This document shows, in pieces, positions 30,141 through 41,560 of a stretch of DNA of 44,474 bases (position 1 is the first letter of the stretch; every line of letters begins with the position of its first letter). Source of the stretch: Cytidiella melzeri (taxonomy: Eukaryota; Basidiomycota; Agaricomycetes; Polyporales; Irpicaceae); the NCBI GenBank assembly GCA_022592445.1, contig JABYQR010000355.1:1-44474 (forward strand), written 5' to 3'. The notes below the pieces were generated by a model. The model saw only the letters and a program-made list of their open reading frames with translations, was not told the origin of the DNA and did not search any database. Made by a program: the position numbers and the translations under genes.

Positions 30141-30461
30141 TTGCCAGCAAGTTCTGTTGCCTCAATAGCAAATTTGCTTGACATCAGCTCCCACTGCGAC
30201 ACAAAAAGCAACTATCCCGCTCCTCTGCAATCCAGTTCATTTGTCCCTCTCAACTGCAATTGCCCTGTTGCACCTCATCCCAACTGTTGGCTCTCTCTTA
30301 CATTTGAGGGCAATAACCACAAGTGCAAGCTCATTCAATTCAATCTCACTGGCTCCTCCAATGTCATTGTTGGACATGCCTTCATGTGTAACACCCATCA
30401 CCAATCCGGCGTAGTTGTCCTCCACTACTGGCCCTGCAAATTCTTCCCCAACTCTGATTGA
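30141..30461 (+). pseudogene. CpG-decayed copy of the family 6 repeat protein
   Basis: The 106-codon frame aligns without gaps over about 97 residues to the C-terminal part of the 175-residue protein at 41561-42088 (compare PHPNCWLSLTFEGNNHKCKL with PHPDCWLSPDFEGEGHECEL). Most differences are those expected from C-to-T change at CpG on either strand: Arg to Cys/His, Asp to Asn, Glu to Lys, Val to Ile. The homology continues outside the frame to about 31140. The N-terminal third is missing, so it is treated as a relic although no stop has appeared. Confidence 0.65.
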
Positions 30462-31140
30462 GACTCACCGCTGCCATTTCCATTGCAACATGACAACTCT
30501 AACTCTCTCCTTTTCTCCCACCATAAAAGTGCACATCTTCTCATGCATCAACCATCCAAACAGCCATTGGGTGCAAGTGGATATAAACAATCTGTCTTAT
30601 TACCTATCCTAGGTGTCTCTCTGTGATTCACTTCTGCAAAGTAGCACCCTATCACATTCTATTTGGACTATTTTGTTTCACTGTGTTTCCACTGCAATTT
30701 CTTTACTGTGTTACTGTAACTGCACTTCAACTCCACCGCGCTGAGTTTACTCATACTGTGTTCTTCTTCACTGCAACAAGTTTATAGCTACCCTTCCTCT
30801 TCACTGCAATAGTGTTTGCAACCCCCAATTTTGATTGTGCTCTTGCTCCAATCTCTGTTATTGCACATGTTTTGTGTCAAGTTTACATGAATACTGTTGC
30901 TCTGGCTCACATAGCAAGTCATATTGTGGCCTTTCCTTCATTGGGTTGGAACCCTGATAGCACCTCCAAGTTTGAAAACCCTTACTTTACTTCCTTCCCA
31001 CTTCTACTTGCACTAGGCTAGCTAGGGCTCTTAGACCACCTGGCCTAAACTATATACACCTTCGTGCTCTTACACCCTTACACTTCTTTTTCCACCTCGT
31101 GGTGGGTTGTCTTGTCTTTGGGGTTGTGGTTGTTTCAGAG
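30462..31140 (+). repeat. 3' part of the CpG-decayed family 6 copy
   Basis: Corresponds to the minus strand of about 40985-41560. Both contain CTTAGACCACCT followed ~40 bases later by CTTACACTTCT-type sequence. The copy here has TG/CA where the other has CG. Confidence 0.55.
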
Positions 31141-31769
31141 CGTGACTCAGTGTTTCACCATCTCTCCCACTAATTGCATTAGCATTGGACAAGTTCTCAC
31201 TATGTCTGCAGAGGTTCTGTTGTTGCTGTCCTTTATATTACTTTTACATATCTCCATCTCTCAACCTGCACCCTTCTCCTTTTTGTTTGTGTTTTCCAGC
31301 TTTAATGCCATTGAATACTTGTAAATACTGCACGGTAGCATCACTGTCTTGACTTAAGTAGATATGTTATGGTGAAATACATTGCTCTGAGCTGCAATGT
31401 AGCATCAAAGGGAGTACGGTTACCAACTTCTGTTCCTGCTGGTAATGTCAAGCTTTACAAAGTCCCTGTGACATGCATAATCATAAGCTACTAGCAATGG
31501 CAGGAGCCTTGGCAACTGCATCCATGTCTGGGAGTGCAGCCAATAGTGCCACCGTGAGTGTTTGGGCACAAAGCTGACCAACTAGCCTGAGGCTGAGCAC
31601 TTAGCAAATTTACACTATCAAATCCTTGTTACAGTTCACAGAGATAATCAATAAAACTTCTGTTACAACCATGTCTCCTGTCTCCTGTCTTCCTATCTTG
31701 TTGTTTCCCTTAGCAATGTTCTCAATGTGCCTGGCCTAGCCCCCTCTTCTATCATCCAATTTCCCAGAT
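31141..31769. other. No gene recognised
   Basis: AT-rich spacer with only short frames. It provides the 3' flank of the small secreted protein gene. Confidence 0.4.
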
Positions 31770-32255
31770 CTACAAAACTTGTCTATATCTTGAACCCATG
31801 GCATTCAACGTCCGTAAGAAATGAAGCTCCCAATATGCGTCACGGTGTTCGTTGTGGAAGTCATCACTCATTATCTTGTCTATCTGTTTGTTCTCTTCCT
31901 CAGACAGAGGAGCAGAGTCTGGATCTAATAGGGCTTGGACAGCTTGATTTTTCTTTGCCAATTCCTTCACCACTGGTGAATGTCCAAGTCTATCGTCTGG
32001 ATCTGAGCCTTGCAGTACATGATTAGTGAGATCAATCTGATGAATAACATGCAAACTGGGAAACCTACATGTAAGCCAATTAAGTTTGCTCAAGTGAAGA
32101 AACCTTTTAAGCCCTGCATGTTCTTCCAACCAATTGTTGCTGCTCCTGGGGACATTTGACTCCCTATTGCAGGCTGGGGCAGCAGACACAATTACTGTAT
32201 GGAATGCACTGATAACAATGAGTGCAGAGAAAATGAGAGATGTTGAGATCTGCAT
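31770..32255 (-). CDS. Putative small secreted protein
   Basis: The ATG at 32255 opens MQISTSLIFSALIVISAFHT then VIVSAAPA, a clear N-terminal signal peptide with a plausible cleavage after AAPA or nearby. A 60-base intron (32009-32068) has donor GTAGGT, branch-like CACTAAT and acceptor TGCAAG; both exons are in phase. Because 60 is a multiple of three, the unspliced frame also stays open. The spliced product is 141 residues (exons 32069-32255 and 31770-32008). The mature part is charged, with DPDSAPLSEEENKQIDKIMS and a helical RDAYWELHFLRTLN end. It has two or three cysteines and no known domain. It is surrounded by repeats on both sides. Function unknown; secretion is inferred only from the signal peptide. 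Confidence 0.55.
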   Translation of the reverse strand: MQISTSLIFSALIVISAFHTVIVSAAPACNRESNVPRSSNNWLEEHAGLKRFLHLSKLNWLTCRFPSLHVIHQIDLTNHVLQGSDPDDRLGHSPVVKELAKKNQAVQALLDPDSAPLSEEENKQIDKIMSDDFHNEHRDAYWELHFLRTLNAMGSRYRQVL

Positions 32256-33207
32256 GAGCAATACAGGAGTTGGATGTGGAAGGGTGGTTTGAAAAGGGTT
32301 CAGAAAGACAGCAATCCTGCTAGCTGTGAGATGACTTCAATACAGAAACCCAAGGTGAGTACAACACAGACAAAGATGTACTTACTGACCAGCACTGAAG
32401 CAAAGAAAAGGTCTGTGGAAATGGAGGAGTACTAAGGTACAGGGATGGTAGCAAGGGACTTCATATGCTGTTTGGCTTATGTGAAGTGCTGATGCAACAA
32501 ACACATTTGCATGCTTCAAGACAGAATATAGGGGTTGAAATCTTCCGAGACTAGCTTCTGTCTAGAAAAATGTAGGAGGTTTAATGGCCAAAGGCTGTGT
32601 TGTCCCACTGACTCATCATCATCAATTGTTTTAAGGAACCATATAGCTCCCACTCATGCTTCATGTAACCTGTTAATGATCCAGCTGTTTCATGATTGCA
32701 GGTTTTGTTTTGTAACAGTGAGTGACTTCCTGTGAGAATTTAGATTGCTTGTGACATTAATGTCTGAGTTTGAGACTGTGTGACAATCTTGGTTTTGCTC
32801 TTTGTCATGTGTCAGGAACAGGAAGCTTGGGCATGGGTGTTTTTCTGAGATTGATATTGCCAGATCATTGCACTTGCTGGCACTTAGTACCACTCAGACA
32901 ATATTTGGGTTCTAATGTGAGACACATCAATCTAGATTTATGACAACTTTTTTGGACATTATGAGTATTCTTTAGTATTTCTAAGTGAAAAATAGGCCAA
33001 CATAACATAGGGGCCGGAAAGACAGAAGAGAAGAGGCAGCTGTTGGTGTTGCTGAAATATGATGCATGATGGCCAATCTACAAAGCATATGAGAACTGTG
33101 ATGCAGAATACCTTACAAAGCAGGAGTGCCAGCACTCATTGACACCACACACTTTAGGACAGCATCAAATGTTTAGGTAGGGGAGCTACCCTCCTACCCA
33201 AACTTCA
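32256..33207. repeat. Repeat-derived spacer
   Basis: About 32488-32620 matches 8758-8890 (GTGCTGATGCAACA..., ATAGGGGTTG). The rest shows no gene. No terminal structure was identified. Confidence 0.45.
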
Positions 33208-33486
33208 AGGTGCAGGTTGTGCCTGATATCTTGCCAACATGTTTGGAGTGCAATCAGACCTTGAAAATGTCACGCTCTGATCTGAGACTTCATGGTTTGC
33301 ATGCAAAATTTGACCTGAAATTGACCTCAAGGCTTGCAAAAAGTCACTCGGTTTCAAGTTGCATCTGATGTCTCACTGACATGTTTTGTGTCCTATCAGA
33401 CTTTGAGAATGTCACAGTTTGATCTCATAATCCATGTCTTACCCAAAAAAGTTGACCTATAAAGGCTTATGGGAATTTACTCGGTG
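33208..33486 (+). repeat. Two diverged ~140-bp tandem units
   Basis: 33208-33350 and 33351-33486 align to each other: CAATCAGACCTTGAAAATGT against CTATCAGACTTTGAGAATGT, and AATTTGACCTGAAAT against AAGTTGACCTATAAA, each ending near ACTCGG. Confidence 0.6.
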
Positions 33487-33509
33487 AGTGTGCTACTGAC
33501 CAGGGAAGT

Positions 33510-34082
33510 TGATAAACTTGGGGGAGTTGAGTGACATAGAGACTAAGAGGTATAGTGTGCAAAGTACTGGAGTGTAATGAGCAGTCCTGGATCAACAGAG
33601 TGGAAAATTAGGTGATTTTCCCTCAGGGATACCTCTATATACACATGAAGAAGAGAACCCAGGTACTACCCTTGAACCCCTGATATGTAATTGAGTAAGC
33701 GAAGTAATATATGCAGAGTAAGCATGCCCTATGCCCTAGTAGTGTCACTTCAATAATCAATGAATAGCAATAGTCCTATTTCCAACCCATCTCCCAGTTC
33801 CCAAGGCTGGACTACTAGACTTGTTCAAGCTGTTTCAAAGAACTATGATACCATTATTTAGACTGTACCAAACTGTTACATAATTGTTACGGCATGTTTC
33901 ACCTTGTTTTACAGAGCTATCTCATGTGATTACTAATAAGAAAGGAGTGATGCATCACATCAAGAGTGGGAGACACATCAGATACATCAGACACATCAGG
34001 TGCATCAGGTGCATCAGGTGCATCAGTGTTGGGAGCACATCAGCACATCACACTGCATACATCACTTGATGTTGCACGTGGG
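33510..34082 (-). mobile_element. Diverged gypsy LTR, family 1 copy C
   Basis: Follows copy A (124-715) in the same orientation with many substitutions; shared blocks include AAGCATGCCCTATGCCCTAG and TTCAATAATCAA. The end nearest 34082 has been replaced by a 9-bp tandem array and a nested family 4 LTR. Older than copies A and B. Confidence 0.8.
33962..34035 (+). repeat. ATCAGGTGC 9-bp minisatellite in LTR copy C
   Basis: Repeated CATCAGNNNCATCAG units (ACATCAGATACATCAGACAC, then GTGCATCAG several times). Copies A and B have only one or two such CATCAG words. Confidence 0.75.
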
Positions 34083-34840
34083 TGACACGGAGACAAGGCT
34101 CGATGTGACAAACAGAGACACGAAGTGGATGACAACGAAGTGGTGGTTGTAGGTGTGAAGCTCAATACTCTCACCAGCTATAAACCTTATGCAGATGTCT
34201 AGCCCAGTAAAGACCAAGTTAGTATTGTTACTACCAGCTATGTAGTACAGGAGGGGGTGGCTTACCTAGCCCAGTAAAGACCAAGAGGTCGAGATGGGGG
34301 ACTAGGAGCATACATGTAGCAGTATATATAGACTTCAGGGACCTGCGCACAGACCATGTTGAGGGCAGGCTTTGCAAGAAGCCGTGTGAACGAAGAACAA
34401 AAGAACTACCTAAAGGAGAACAATAGCTATTGTCTAGACCTTGCCAAGAACTCTACTCGTGAGAGAATCTATCTAAAAGGAGACCAACTATTGTATTCCA
34501 TTCCCACACCTGTGAGAACATCCTTCCATAAAGAGAACAATAGGGAAAGAACAATAAGGAGCCCATGTGAACGGTATCTATGACGTCAAACCCTAGCTAT
34601 GGGCTGAGCCATGTGCTTGTAGCCATGTGGGCTTACTCAAGCTAAGTCACATGCCAGTGTGACGTAGTAGCAAGTAATGTGACCGTGTGGAGCGTCTAAG
34701 CCACGTGATACGGGCGCTTAATAGACGTGAAAAGGGAGTTTATGCAGAGAAGGTTGCAACTGGGTTGCAGCCCGGAGTTTTACAGATAAAAACAAGAGGT
34801 AAATTGCGAAAATTAAGGGCTAGTCAGGCCATCCATGACA
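34083..34840 (-). mobile_element. Solo LTR, family 4 copy 2 (758 bp)
   Basis: Minus strand begins TGTCATGGATGGCCTGAC and ends near GTCTCCGTGTCA. It is flanked by GTGGG on both sides (34078-34082 and 34841-34845), a perfect 5-bp target duplication. Homologous to 24752-25440 and to the fragment at 40795-40902. Confidence 0.88.
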
Positions 34841-35130
34841 GTGGGAAATGAATCAATGCTGGCAAAGGATTAGTTCAAACTAGATTACAATGGTCCTTAG
34901 AGAATAATGATAACTGTTTCAAGCAGGAATAATCAATGATTCTCACATGTAGCACTGCAAATGCTACAGACATAGATTATACAAAGCTACATAATATATT
35001 TGTCTTGGTGAAACATAAAGCAACATATCAACCAGGTAGTTGTTGCAGAATTGATTTGGCTACAGAGTAACACCTTGAAACTTACCATTATTTCTGGAGA
35101 ATGCTTGGTAGCAGAGAACAAAAGAAAGTA

Positions 35131-35908
35131 TGACATGGATAGTCCAACAGAGACCGGATTTTCCAATAATGTCACCAGTTTACAGCCTTAGGCGCCTATC
35201 TAGAGCGCTTATTTTCCGGCTAGGAGTGTTACCGGACCTAACCCTAACCCGGGTCACGTGACATCCTGCCTTATTTATCAATAGTCCAGACCCAAACCCT
35301 AGACTCAATCTGGAGCGGTTCCAGATCAACCTAGGCTATTGTTCTATTGTTCAACTTCCATTGATAGGGATTCCCCAGGGATTCCCCCAGTTCCTATTGT
35401 CCTATTGTCTTCCGTCTATTGTCTTTTGTCTATTGTTAGGGATTCCCCCAGTTCCTATTGTTCTATTGTTCCTGATACTATTGTTCTATTGTCTATTGTT
35501 CTAGTCCTATTGTTCTATGTACCCTGGTCCTTGACAGTTACTCAGGTCCTTGACAGTTACCCTGGTCCCTTATTGTTCTATTGTTACTCCAGCCCCACAG
35601 TTACTCCAGTCCCTAGTGTGGGAACTGGTGCACAGACCACCCAGACACAGTATATATAGTACCCCTTACCCTCCCTGGTTCTGCATCTTGACCTCTTCGT
35701 CATTTGCACTGCCAGGTGAGTTACTGCATGTAACTTAGTATCATACCTTATTAACTTCGTCATTTGCACTGCCAGTATCCGGCCCCAGTGCCTGCTTGCC
35801 TGCTCATCATCGACTTTGACCTCGTCGTCGTCGTTGGAGATCCACCCCTTCCTCTTTACTTCACTCCCGTTTTAGGGTTATCAGCATAGCAGCAGTCGCT
35901 GCGCGACA
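35131..35908 (+). mobile_element. Solo LTR, family 2 (778 bp)
   Basis: TGACATGGATAGTCCAAC...GTCGCTGCGCGACA with AAGTA duplicated at 35126-35130 and 35909-35913. It carries CCTATTGTTCTATTGTT microsatellites, two units of the 19-bp repeat, a TATA-like AGTATATATAGTACC (about 35650-35664), and two copies of CTTCGTCATTTGCACTGCCA. Confidence 0.92.
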
Positions 35909-35913
35909 AAGTA

Positions 35914-36544
35914 CTGTGAGTTACGTAATTAAAAATCATTTTGTTACACTGCAACAAGCCTACAATGGAGATTTGATGATGACTAGATAATGTTAGTGAG
36001 GAAGAAGAGTGCTGCCATGTGATATGAAACACATGATGAAGTTAGCAGTTATATGTCTGAGTTCATTCCAGAATCTGCACTGTGTAATAGCTTGGAAAAA
36101 TATCTGTGAACTATAAAATGATAGTGTTCTAGAACGGCTACAATGGTTCTGCAAAGCATGAGCACACTTTCTATAATGTCACACAATGAAGTAGAAATAG
36201 TGCAGCAGGGAACAATAATAGTGTTGCTAAGACAACATGCCTGTGCAGCTTGCTTTTCAACTTCAACATGTGTATTTCCCCTTGGCACTCTGCTATTTCT
36301 TTGGTTGATATTGTACCACACAGCTGGCTTGTGCTGGGTTTGAGCAAGCACTTATCATGAGCTCTTGACAGCATGTGTCCAGACCAATCCCTTCATCTTC
36401 TGATTGGACCACATCTTGTGAATCTGGTTGGTTCAATTCTTTACCTGCTAATGCTGTTACAATCCCTGAAGAATGAAGTAGGTTTGTTCCAGTGCAGAGA
36501 GCTGCTGTGATGTTCCCGTAGATGTACTAGTGGTAGCAGGGCTG
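35914..36544. other. No gene recognised
   Basis: AT-rich spacer; open frames are short and without motifs. Confidence 0.4.
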
Positions 36545-37021
36545 TGTTAAAACTATATAATATTATATGTAGTTTCTCACGCCTTATTTCAAGGACGCTT
36601 TAAGGTAGCAGAGTTCCCACAGTCTTGATATGGGAATTATGCAGCCGTATATGGAAACTCCAGTAGTAACCATCACATTAGCTGAGATGTACAGATATGG
36701 GTTGTGTAGACTAAGTAGTATAGCACTATAGGGATACTGCACATATATGTACGCCTGTGTTCTAGTAGCATAGGAAATGACATGGAAAGCACGTAGTACA
36801 ACTCCAGAGGATGCCTAAAGCATACATCTGAGGACAAGTACTAGCATGAGTCATGCACTTAGTAATACAGTAGAATAGCTGAAGTAGACATGTATAGTAG
36901 TCGCTTACATAAGTAGATACAGACATGTATATAAGCAGAGCTGCTGAAGCAGCAAGAATAATAAGACTCATATTCAAAGCTTGACAGCCTCTACCCCTCG
37001 CACACATATTCCACTTTGTTA
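36545..37021 (+). mobile_element. Ty1/copia solo LTR, family 5 copy 2 (477 bp)
   Basis: TGTTAAAACTATATAATATT...CCACTTTGTTA, homologous to the inverted copy at 27725-28278. Flanks are GGCTG (36540-36544) and GGCCG (37022-37026), a 5-bp duplication with one change. No primer binding site or coding sequence follows. Confidence 0.8.
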
Positions 37022-37399
37022 GGCCGGCATATGGCAAGTAATATTCCCGAGCTCATCAACCTGTATCTACTGCTTCATGTGTAAAGCTTGGCAGAGAGAT
37101 CAGGTGGCAGAGTTGATTTTGCCATCACAGACTTCCTTTTCAAGTTGAATCATTGTGTTATATTCACTTCAATAATTCAGCTTTGTTCAAAATCATGGAG
37201 GCATATGCACAGCATAACTACAAGAGTTGTGTGGAGACTTTCCGTATTTGTTAACATCACCTTGTTGTGATCCATAGCACCGGGAGGATACGGTTGCATT
37301 ACAAATGTGCTTAGGGACATTTACAAGTTCAAAACTGTAGCAACCTTGTGACTGAACTTCTCTAGTAGCTTTTATTAGTAACATTTCTGATAGTGCTTA

Positions 37400-38230
37400 C
37401 TCTCATAAGAAACCTTCTTGTTGGTGATAATCTTGTCACTAGCTGGGTTGCTTGTGGTACGTTCTGTTGGTAGCTTGTATTGGAAGGCCAGACTGCAAAG
37501 ATGATGTTGTTGCTGCTAAATAGTTCCAATTGTACCTTGTCTGAAATGCTCACTGTCATTATTGACCTCTTTCATCATAATGTTGCTACTAGCAACAACT
37601 TTCATGACTAACAAACCTGGAGTACTTACTTTTAGGGGTAATTTGGTGATTGATAGTTGCTTCCATTAGTAAGTTGCGCAGAGTCCTCACTGTTATGAGT
37701 ACAAATTTGTTACAGGTAACGACATTTGTGATTAACAGGTCTACAATCTTCAATTTTAGGTGCAATCCTTATAGTGGTATCTTTTGTTACTCACTTGCCT
37801 GAAAAATTACTTTCAAGAGTGATTGTGAACCCTTACCCTTACAAGTAAATGTTTTACTGTTCACAGCTTCTGCTTCTAATTTGTCAGGAAAATTACTGTT
37901 ACAAAGAATTGTGGTACTGGTAACAATTTTGGTGACTAATTTGCCTGTAATATCATTATCAAGTGTATAAATCATCTTGTTGTTGATAACAGCTTTGGGT
38001 CACTAACATGCAGAACACTCAAGTTTGATTGATTTTGAATCCTTACTTTGTTGAGTGATTTTGTTCCTGATAACAACTTTTACGCCTAGTTCACCCAGAA
38101 TACTGACTTGCATAAGTTTGTTACCTGTAAAAACTTTTGTTAGTAGCTTCACTGGAATGCTTGCATGTGTAAGTATATTCACATTGAAAACAGCTTTTGT
38201 TACTCATTCAGCCACAATGATTGATTATTG
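37400..38230. repeat. Degenerate tandem array of 55-90 bp units
   Basis: A motif like GGTAACAACTTTTGTGACTAA recurs at about 37590, 37716, 37918, 37986, 38076, 38131 and 38186 with growing differences, spaced 55-126 bases. On the minus strand pieces read VTKIVTS / VTKVVAS, so it may derive from a repeated coding sequence, but stops occur throughout. Confidence 0.5.
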
Positions 38231-39415
38231 CTCATCCATGATCACTTGCAGTCAATAAAATAGCTCAATGCTGTGGATCCAGTGTGCAGGAGTTCAAACA
38301 AGGGAGAACACATCACATTCAAGTTGAAAGAGCAGGAGCAGCTGCAGAGAGCCTCAAAGCAGGAAAGCTGCTAGTGTTGAAGTGAGAAACTAAATGATCA
38401 AAAAAGTGTTAGGGTCAAGCAAAGGGAAAAACTGCAAGTTGCTGATCACACTCAGGTAGCATATAATGTACCTCAACAAAAAGCTCTCTAAATCAGAGGG
38501 TTGAAAGTTTGCATAAATTCATGAACATTCGAACATTTTGCAAAATTATACTGATTCTACCAAGATGCACACCACTTGAACTGTTAAGCACTAGCTCTCA
38601 CAAGTTCTCCCAAGAGACAAACCACAGTTCAACAGGGCTCAACTCTGATGACTTTTCCAGGGGCAACTCCCTCCTGCACTCATCTCCAGACTTCATTACC
38701 TGCTAATCAGGGGCCATGTCTCCCCTGAAACCTGTGAAACAAGAAGTTAATGGTGTACCACCAATTGCGTCAGGAGTAAACACAGCCCAAGATCAATGAC
38801 AAGATTGATGAAGCCCCTTGCTACCATTACTGACTACATCTACCAATCTAAGGTAGACCCAGTGCAGTTTCTACCACATCTGTCACAGTGTAACACTTGT
38901 GTGCACGGGATGTACCAGACAGCGGCAATGACATTCATTGGCTCCCAGTCAGAAAAGCAGAATGTAACTGCTCTGTTTTTGAGGCTAGTCTCAGTATTAC
39001 TTGGTCATACCTTCCTGTTTTTTTTGGAATCTATCACCCACAGATCTCAGAATGCTGCATTAGATACATTTTGTCAGTTTCAGGATGTGTATACATGCAT
39101 ATATGGCAGAGAGTTATGCTTCACATTGTGATCCTCTGCCAAAACCAATTTCAAGCACTGTCACGCCAACCATGTGAGGTAGCAGAGACTGTGCTTGCTT
39201 TGCCAGCACCTTTGTCACCACACAGCTACATTGTTGTTGTCTATACCACCACCACCACCATTAGTGGTCCACTGTCACTTCAATGCTTAACCAGAGAAAC
39301 CATAACAATAGTCTATACCACCATTGCTATGAGTTGAAGTGGTAGCCAAGATACGTACATTCTCGAAAAAGGTGTGTATCTTCCTCCACCGCAGCCATCA
39401 CAGGCGGCACGATAG
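38231..39415. other. No gene recognised
   Basis: Two overlapping plus-strand frames (38796-39131, 38897-39337) exist but neither resembles a protein family. A short ACC microsatellite (about 39246-39260) is present. Confidence 0.4.
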
Positions 39416-39915
39416 ACTTGACGTTAATCTCCCACCCAATTGTCAGCACTAATGAAACTCCGCTGGGCGCGGGCTGATGGCGGCACACCGAGAGCTTGGC
39501 GGGGGACTTGGGCAATTTGTGAGCTCATCAATAGCTAGTACATACGGTAATCTTAGGCAATTACATAGCATAGTAGATATAATTAAGAGGGTACATATTT
39601 TAGTATATAAGAGAGTACATAGTTTGGTTTATAAGACTGTTACATAGTGTACAAAACTCACAGATGGCATTGTAGATCTTCCAATTCTCCTTTTCCAGTA
39701 AAGCTCTATTTATGCCTCTGTCAGGCTCTTTGTTTATTCTGTTTGCAGTGCTCACATACTCACACATGTTTCATAGTGTATCATGGTTACTTAGACGGCC
39801 TTTGGGACAGCCACCCTGTCTCTTTTCTGGTAAAGCTCTATTTATACCTCTGCCAGCCTATGCTTCTGTTGTCCTCAACTTGCACAGGTTTTTCTTCTGT
39901 TTGCATTGCTTACAT
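39416..39915 (+). repeat. Dispersed repeat sharing the 95-bp MULE-like end module (copy 2)
   Basis: Starts ACTTGACGTTAATCTCCCAC and follows copy 1 (9515-10030) for about 500 bases, module and tail alike, then diverges. Preceding nine bases are GCACGATAG; no matching far end was found in the window. Confidence 0.72.
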
Positions 39916-39920
39916 GCAAG

Positions 39921-40017
39921 TCATGTGGGAATTAAGACTGGCACTGTTCGATCCAAACGGAGATCGATCAGTGATCGTCGGGGTACATACATTTTGGGGC
40001 ATTTACAATTGGCGCCC
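39921..40017 (+). mobile_element. Probable LTR 3' end with primer binding site
   Basis: TGGCGCCC (40010-40017) lies two bases after a TTTACA end, the usual arrangement of an LTR terminus followed by a tRNA primer site. The remainder of the LTR is not delimited. Confidence 0.45.
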
Positions 40018-40439
40018 AAATTGGAAAGCCGATTGCGTCCTGGTTCACTCGTCCTTGGCTGACAATACAGCCTGTCTTTTACACTTGAACCACCATCAAC
40101 GCGACTATTGACGACAACGTTGTTGATTGCGCCACGCCCAGGCCTGGTATTTACACACGGTGAGTACAGAACTCTATATGTTGTGCAATCCGGAGCTTGA
40201 ATTGCGCGGGCGGGGTACTGAATACTCTTTGTAAATACAGCATACATGTACTGTTACTCCTGTAGCTGTACACAAATAAAATTAGCTTTCATTCAGTTAC
40301 AAGTACATAATATAAGTGGACAGCTACAGATAATATTACCACCAATCTACAAAATCCTTCTCATACAGGCTGTCGTCAGCACTGAAGCCGACACTACATT
40401 TCAATCGAGACTGGAAGGGCGCAAGAAATGCTTATGTAA
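40018..40439. other. Possible retroelement leader, no gene
   Basis: Sequence downstream of the putative primer site; no coding frame recognised. Confidence 0.35.
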
Positions 40440-40820
40440 ATGTTTGATCAAACAGTGTCAGTAGTGAGTCCAGTCATGTGTTCTAACAGTACACATTGTG
40501 ATATTAATCATTTTACCACCCCAGAGAAGCCATTTGCACATGTCAGAATTACTGTTCAGGGTCGACCGCTTCCTATCACTACTGCCATTCCAAAACCCAA
40601 ACTCCCAGCTCGCAACTCTAAGTCCATTGGTCAAGAAGATCACAGCACAGGTGGTGAAAGTGACAAGGATTCTGACTCAGGCGCATTCTGGGGCAGTTCT
40701 CAATGGAAAGATGATGAGGATGTTGAGGAAGGAGAAGAGGAAGATGGATGTATTGATATTTCCAGCTCTCGCTCATGGACAAGGTCCCCTTGTTTGACAC
40801 GGAGATGGGGCTTGACGTGA
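40440..40820 (+). CDS. Acidic open reading frame, unknown
   Basis: A 126-codon frame with a Pro/Lys basic stretch followed by a strongly acidic run (DDEDVEEGEEEDGCIDISSS). The last ~9 codons lie within a family 4 LTR fragment, so the 3' end is artificial. Possibly a remnant exon; the preceding 40444 start is unsupported. Confidence 0.25.
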   Translation: MFDQTVSVVSPVMCSNSTHCDINHFTTPEKPFAHVRITVQGRPLPITTAIPKPKLPARNSKSIGQEDHSTGGESDKDSDSGAFWGSSQWKDDEDVEEGEEEDGCIDISSSRSWTRSPCLTRRWGLT

Positions 40821-40902
40821 GAAACAGGGACACAGAGTGGATATCAACGAGGAGGTGGTGGCAGGCATGAAGCACAATGCTCTCACCAGCTGTCAATCAC
40901 CT
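40795..40902 (-). mobile_element. Family 4 LTR fragment
   Basis: About 108 bases match the last part of the family 4 LTRs (GGTGGTGGCAGGC, CTCTCACCAGCT) in the orientation of 34083-34840. Confidence 0.7.
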
Positions 40903-41560
40903 CCATTCAACACAGCCTATTATGTCATTGGTTATCTTCTTGTGTCCATTCAAACCTCAGACCTAACTCCGATGTGGCACTGAGTCACGCTTCTAACTAA
41001 GAACAACCTTAAAGACAACACAACCACCCACGAAGTGGCAATAGAAGTGTAAAGGTGTGGAAGCGCGGAAGTGTTAAAGTAATGCGAGGTGGTCTAAGAG
41101 TCCTAGTTTTACCTGTGCTAAAAGAGCGACAAGGTTTTTGTGATATTGTTTATATGAAGGGAACTTGACAGGCAACTACCACGCGTATCGCGGGTAAAAG
41201 GGGCAAGTCGGCGCGGTGAAAGCGAAAGAGTTATAGCGCGGCTCCAAGAGAGCGCGCGTGAAAGGTCGCGGCTTGTAGGAAAACGGCGCGCGGAGGGACG
41301 CAGAAGATAAACGCAGACGCAATATGAATCTCGAACACAAAACGCGGTCGCTGGTGAAGATGAAGTGGTCGCTGTAATACGCGGGCGCAGTGAAAGTGAA
41401 CACAGTAAGCTCAACGCAGTGAAGATGAAACGCAACGCAGTAACGCAGTAAGATAACACAGTTAAAAAGCAAACGCAGTATAACGAAGCCGAAAGGAAAC
41501 GTGAGAGAAAGAGAAGCTAATGGCGCGCGAGTCGTAGCGGAAGGCTATGTGAGATTGCCG

